Shown here: positions 26,969 through 28,172 of the stretch, one piece after another | Layout: the number at the start of each line of letters is the position of its first letter | Position numbering within the stretch: position 1 is the stretch's first letter | Source of the DNA: a virus | Reading direction: 5' to 3' (one strand) | DNA length: 28,172 nt | Virus record (IMG/VR): IMGVR_UViG_3300025449_000729 | Coordinates: 1 to 28,172 of that record | Notes under the pieces: generated by a model | The model's database searches: none | The model's input: the letters and a program-made list of their open reading frames with translations, nothing else | What the model was told of the DNA's origin: nothing | Position numbers and translations under genes: made by a program

Positions 26969-27060
26969 GGGCGTGGGTGTTGGTACACAGGGAGTCCTTA
27001 TAAGGCTTTCAGCGGCAGATTACCGTTCTCGACAGGGTTCAAATCCTTGCACGCCTACCA
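26969..27060 (+). tRNA. tRNA-like element D, class II shape, putative Ile (TAT)
   Basis: Acceptor GGGCGTG/CACGCCT, T-arm CAGGG/CCTTG with loop TTCAAAT, discriminator A, CCA encoded. D stem GTGT/ACAC has a four-base loop. The anticodon arm folds as GAGTC/GGCTT with loop CTTATAA (anticodon TAT) or as GGGAG/CTTTC with an 11-base loop. A long variable arm AGCGG/CCGTT is present, as in Leu, Ser or Tyr tRNAs, so an Ile anticodon would be out of place. Identity uncertain. Confidence 0.6.
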
Positions 27061-27077
27061 AATTCTAGGAGATTAAA

Positions 27078-27311
27078 ATGCCATATGTAAATGTCTGGGT
27101 AGATGATGATGAGTTTGACATTAGCGAGTGTGATGACGAAGATTTGATCAAAGAACTTCAGAAGCGTGGGTACTTTATTGGTGGTAAATTGTACGATGAG
27201 GTACGTGGTCTCTCTGGGTTATATTCAACATATATGACAATGTCTCCTGAATTTTTTCAGAAGGAATTGAAGAGATTCTTTCGTGAAAATCTAGATGTGA
27301 GTATTTACTGA
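27078..27311 (+). CDS. Hypothetical acidic 77-residue protein
   Basis: TAGGAGA site. The N-terminal half is acidic, with VDDDEFDISECDDEDLIKELQKRG, a pattern seen in small T4-like phage proteins. The C-terminal half is helical and basic. Its stop overlaps the next start by one base. Confidence 0.65.
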   Translation: MPYVNVWVDDDEFDISECDDEDLIKELQKRGYFIGGKLYDEVRGLSGLYSTYMTMSPEFFQKELKRFFRENLDVSIY

Positions 27312-27442
27312 TGAAAGTAAAGAAGTTAGTTGCCAAGCTCTACGAGAAGATTCTTCTTGGTGATAAGCAAGGCGAAAAGAAAGTATGGCTTAAGATTATG
27401 AAAAAGAGTCTTAAAGGCAAACATACGGAAGCCGTTAAATAA
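27311..27442 (+). CDS. Hypothetical 43-residue basic protein
   Basis: Starts in the TGATG overlap with the previous stop and ends TAA at 27440-27442. The product has 14 Lys and few acidic residues, predicted as two basic helices; translational coupling gives its start. It may bind nucleic acid. The stop overlaps AATAAATA, a weak late-promoter-like sequence before tRNA-Arg. Confidence 0.5.
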   Translation: MKVKKLVAKLYEKILLGDKQGEKKVWLKIMKKSLKGKHTEAVK

Positions 27443-27453
27443 ATATAACAATT

Positions 27454-27530
27454 GGTTCCATAGTTCAACTGGATAGAGCACCCGCCTTCTAAGCGGATTG
27501 TTGCAGGTTCGAGTCCTGCTGGGACCGCCA
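27454..27530 (+). tRNA. tRNA-Arg (TCT)
   Basis: Acceptor GGTTCCA/TGGGACC, anticodon stem CCGC/GCGG with loop CTTCTAA, T loop TTCGAGT, discriminator G as for Arg, CCA encoded. A regular Arg tRNA reading AGA/AGG. Confidence 0.93.
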
Positions 27531-27536
27531 AATTTA

Positions 27537-27612
27537 GCCCACGTAACCCAATGGCAGAGGTAGGAGACTTAAAATCTCCAAAGTGTCAGTTCGAGTCTGA
27601 CCGTGGGCACCA
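27537..27612 (+). tRNA. tRNA-Leu (TAA) with short variable loop
   Basis: Acceptor GCCCACG/CGTGGGC, anticodon stem GGAGA/TCTCC with loop CTTAAAA, T-arm GTCAG/CTGAC, discriminator A, CCA encoded. The variable loop is about five bases, as in the tRNA-Leu at 9739. Confidence 0.88.
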
Positions 27613-27630
27613 AATATATAGGATGGAAAC

Positions 27631-27852
27631 GTGACCAGATTAATTAAACTTACCAACGATCATGATGCCCATAAGGGCAGTCCAATCTACATTAATGTAG
27701 ATCATATTTGTGCTGTATATGAAGCACCAGGACAGTCGGGTGGAATGAAGACGTTTATTTTTGGTGGGTACACAGGAGTCCAGTGGGAAGTGGAAGAATC
27801 CCCAAAAAGAATCTTAGAATTAATTACCCCTGTAACGATGCTAGTTGAATGA
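27631..27852 (+). CDS. Small FlbD-like hypothetical protein
   Basis: 73 residues from GTG, after AGGA. LTNDHDAHKGSPIYINVDHICAVYEAP then TGVQWEVEESPKRILELI: one short beta domain of the type T...(I)N-x-D-x-I-x-x-V, as in FlbD-like proteins and many phage orphans. Function unknown. Confidence 0.6.
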   Translation: MTRLIKLTNDHDAHKGSPIYINVDHICAVYEAPGQSGGMKTFIFGGYTGVQWEVEESPKRILELITPVTMLVE

Positions 27853-27868
27853 GAGTTAAGGATATAAA

Positions 27869-28147
27869 ATGATTAGAGAATGTTTAGTTAAAAAGAAACC
27901 ATTTCAACAAAAAGCAATTCAATTTACTCCAGAATTAACCAATGAAGAATTGAAGCGTTGGACTAACGATCGAGCATTCATTGCACACCTAGACCGCGAT
28001 GATCATCCTTGTGCAATGATAATTACAATTGAAGGTGCAATGAAGGCATACTATGGTGATTATATCATGCAGGGTGTTAATGGTGACGACTTTTATCCCG
28101 TTAAAGAATCAATCATGATGAAATCTTATGATTTTTTGAGGGATTGA
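27869..28147 (+). CDS. Conserved-looking small phage protein
   Basis: 92 residues with AAGGA site. The C-terminal half, YYGDYIMQGVNGDDFYPVKESIMMKSYD, follows the pattern G-D-x-I-x-x-G-x-x-G-x-x-Y-P...F/M...Y found in a widespread family of small phage proteins. The role is unknown. Confidence 0.65.
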   Translation: MIRECLVKKKPFQQKAIQFTPELTNEELKRWTNDRAFIAHLDRDDHPCAMIITIEGAMKAYYGDYIMQGVNGDDFYPVKESIMMKSYDFLRD

Positions 28148-28149
28148 AT

Positions 28150-28172
28150 ATGAGTGTAAATCTTATTGCTGT
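28150..28172 (+). CDS. Start of a gene cut by the window end
   Basis: ATG two bases after the previous stop, then Ser-Val-Asn-Leu-Ile-Ala. Only seven full codons are visible, so nothing can be said about its product. Confidence 0.4.

Noticed and set aside
1-28172. CRISPR array, insertion sequence, integrase or attachment site
   Set aside because: No regularly spaced repeats, transposase, or integrase gene is seen; tRNA abundance alone is not evidence of integration.

Overview
The window is a segment of a large, AT-rich, lytic tailed-phage genome of the T4-like (myovirus) type. The evidence is: (i) T4-type late promoter octamers (TATAAATA, or CATAAATA with one change) directly upstream of genes on both strands; (ii) 17 tRNA genes I can support, two more with doubtful identity, and several degenerate tRNA-like elements, most of them standing singly between protein genes; (iii) three free-standing homing endonucleases; (iv) a glycine-rich tail-fibre adhesin; and (v) tightly packed, often overlapping genes. 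The secreted proteins have Gram-negative type signal peptides and there is an LpxH-like phosphoesterase, so a Gram-negative host is likely. I cannot name the host or a close relative from sequence alone.

Layout. 1-1640: a small membrane protein on the minus strand, then a tRNA cluster (Asn, Thr, Thr-like, Cys, Asp, Trp) mixed with tRNA-like and other structured RNA. 1638-1918: a self-contained unit with a sigma70 promoter, an exported peptide and a terminator. 1939-9815: alternating small genes and tRNAs (amidotransferase-like protein, S4-domain protein, two HNH endonucleases, GT-B glycosyltransferase, RNase H-like protein, GNAT acetyltransferase, Ate/Bpt-like transferase) and a structured RNA at 7147-7270. 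9856-12847: tail adhesin, GalE-like epimerase, and a class 3 lipase on the minus strand. 12962-22439: LpxH-like phosphoesterase, an apparently leaderless early gene, then about 8.4 kb of glycan-type metabolism (two cytidylyl/nucleotidyltransferases, SDR epimerase, glycosyltransferases, three methyltransferases, radical SAM enzyme, small-molecule kinase). 22451-23830: exported nuclease and exported lytic transglycosylase, ended by a strong terminator. 23835-28172: tRNAs interleaved with ParB-like, SpeD-like, GIY-YIG, GT25-like and small conserved phage genes.

How the parts work together. Late promoters drive many units through the phage late transcription machinery. Three sigma70-like promoters mark genes likely expressed early by host polymerase. 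All three homing endonucleases have the late promoter in or against the 5' arm of a hairpin that can hide the ribosome-binding site, as is known for T4 I-TevI and lysozyme; read-through mRNA would be poorly translated and late mRNA well translated. The glycan block looks like a pathway that builds, activates, methylates and transfers sugar-like groups. Its target (host envelope, virion or DNA) cannot be decided here. The most unusual material is RNA: tRNA-like elements with good acceptor and T arms but rearranged or missing D/anticodon arms, a tRNA with a CTA or expanded anticodon loop, an initiator-like tRNA-Met, and a three-tier structured RNA next to tRNA-Gly.
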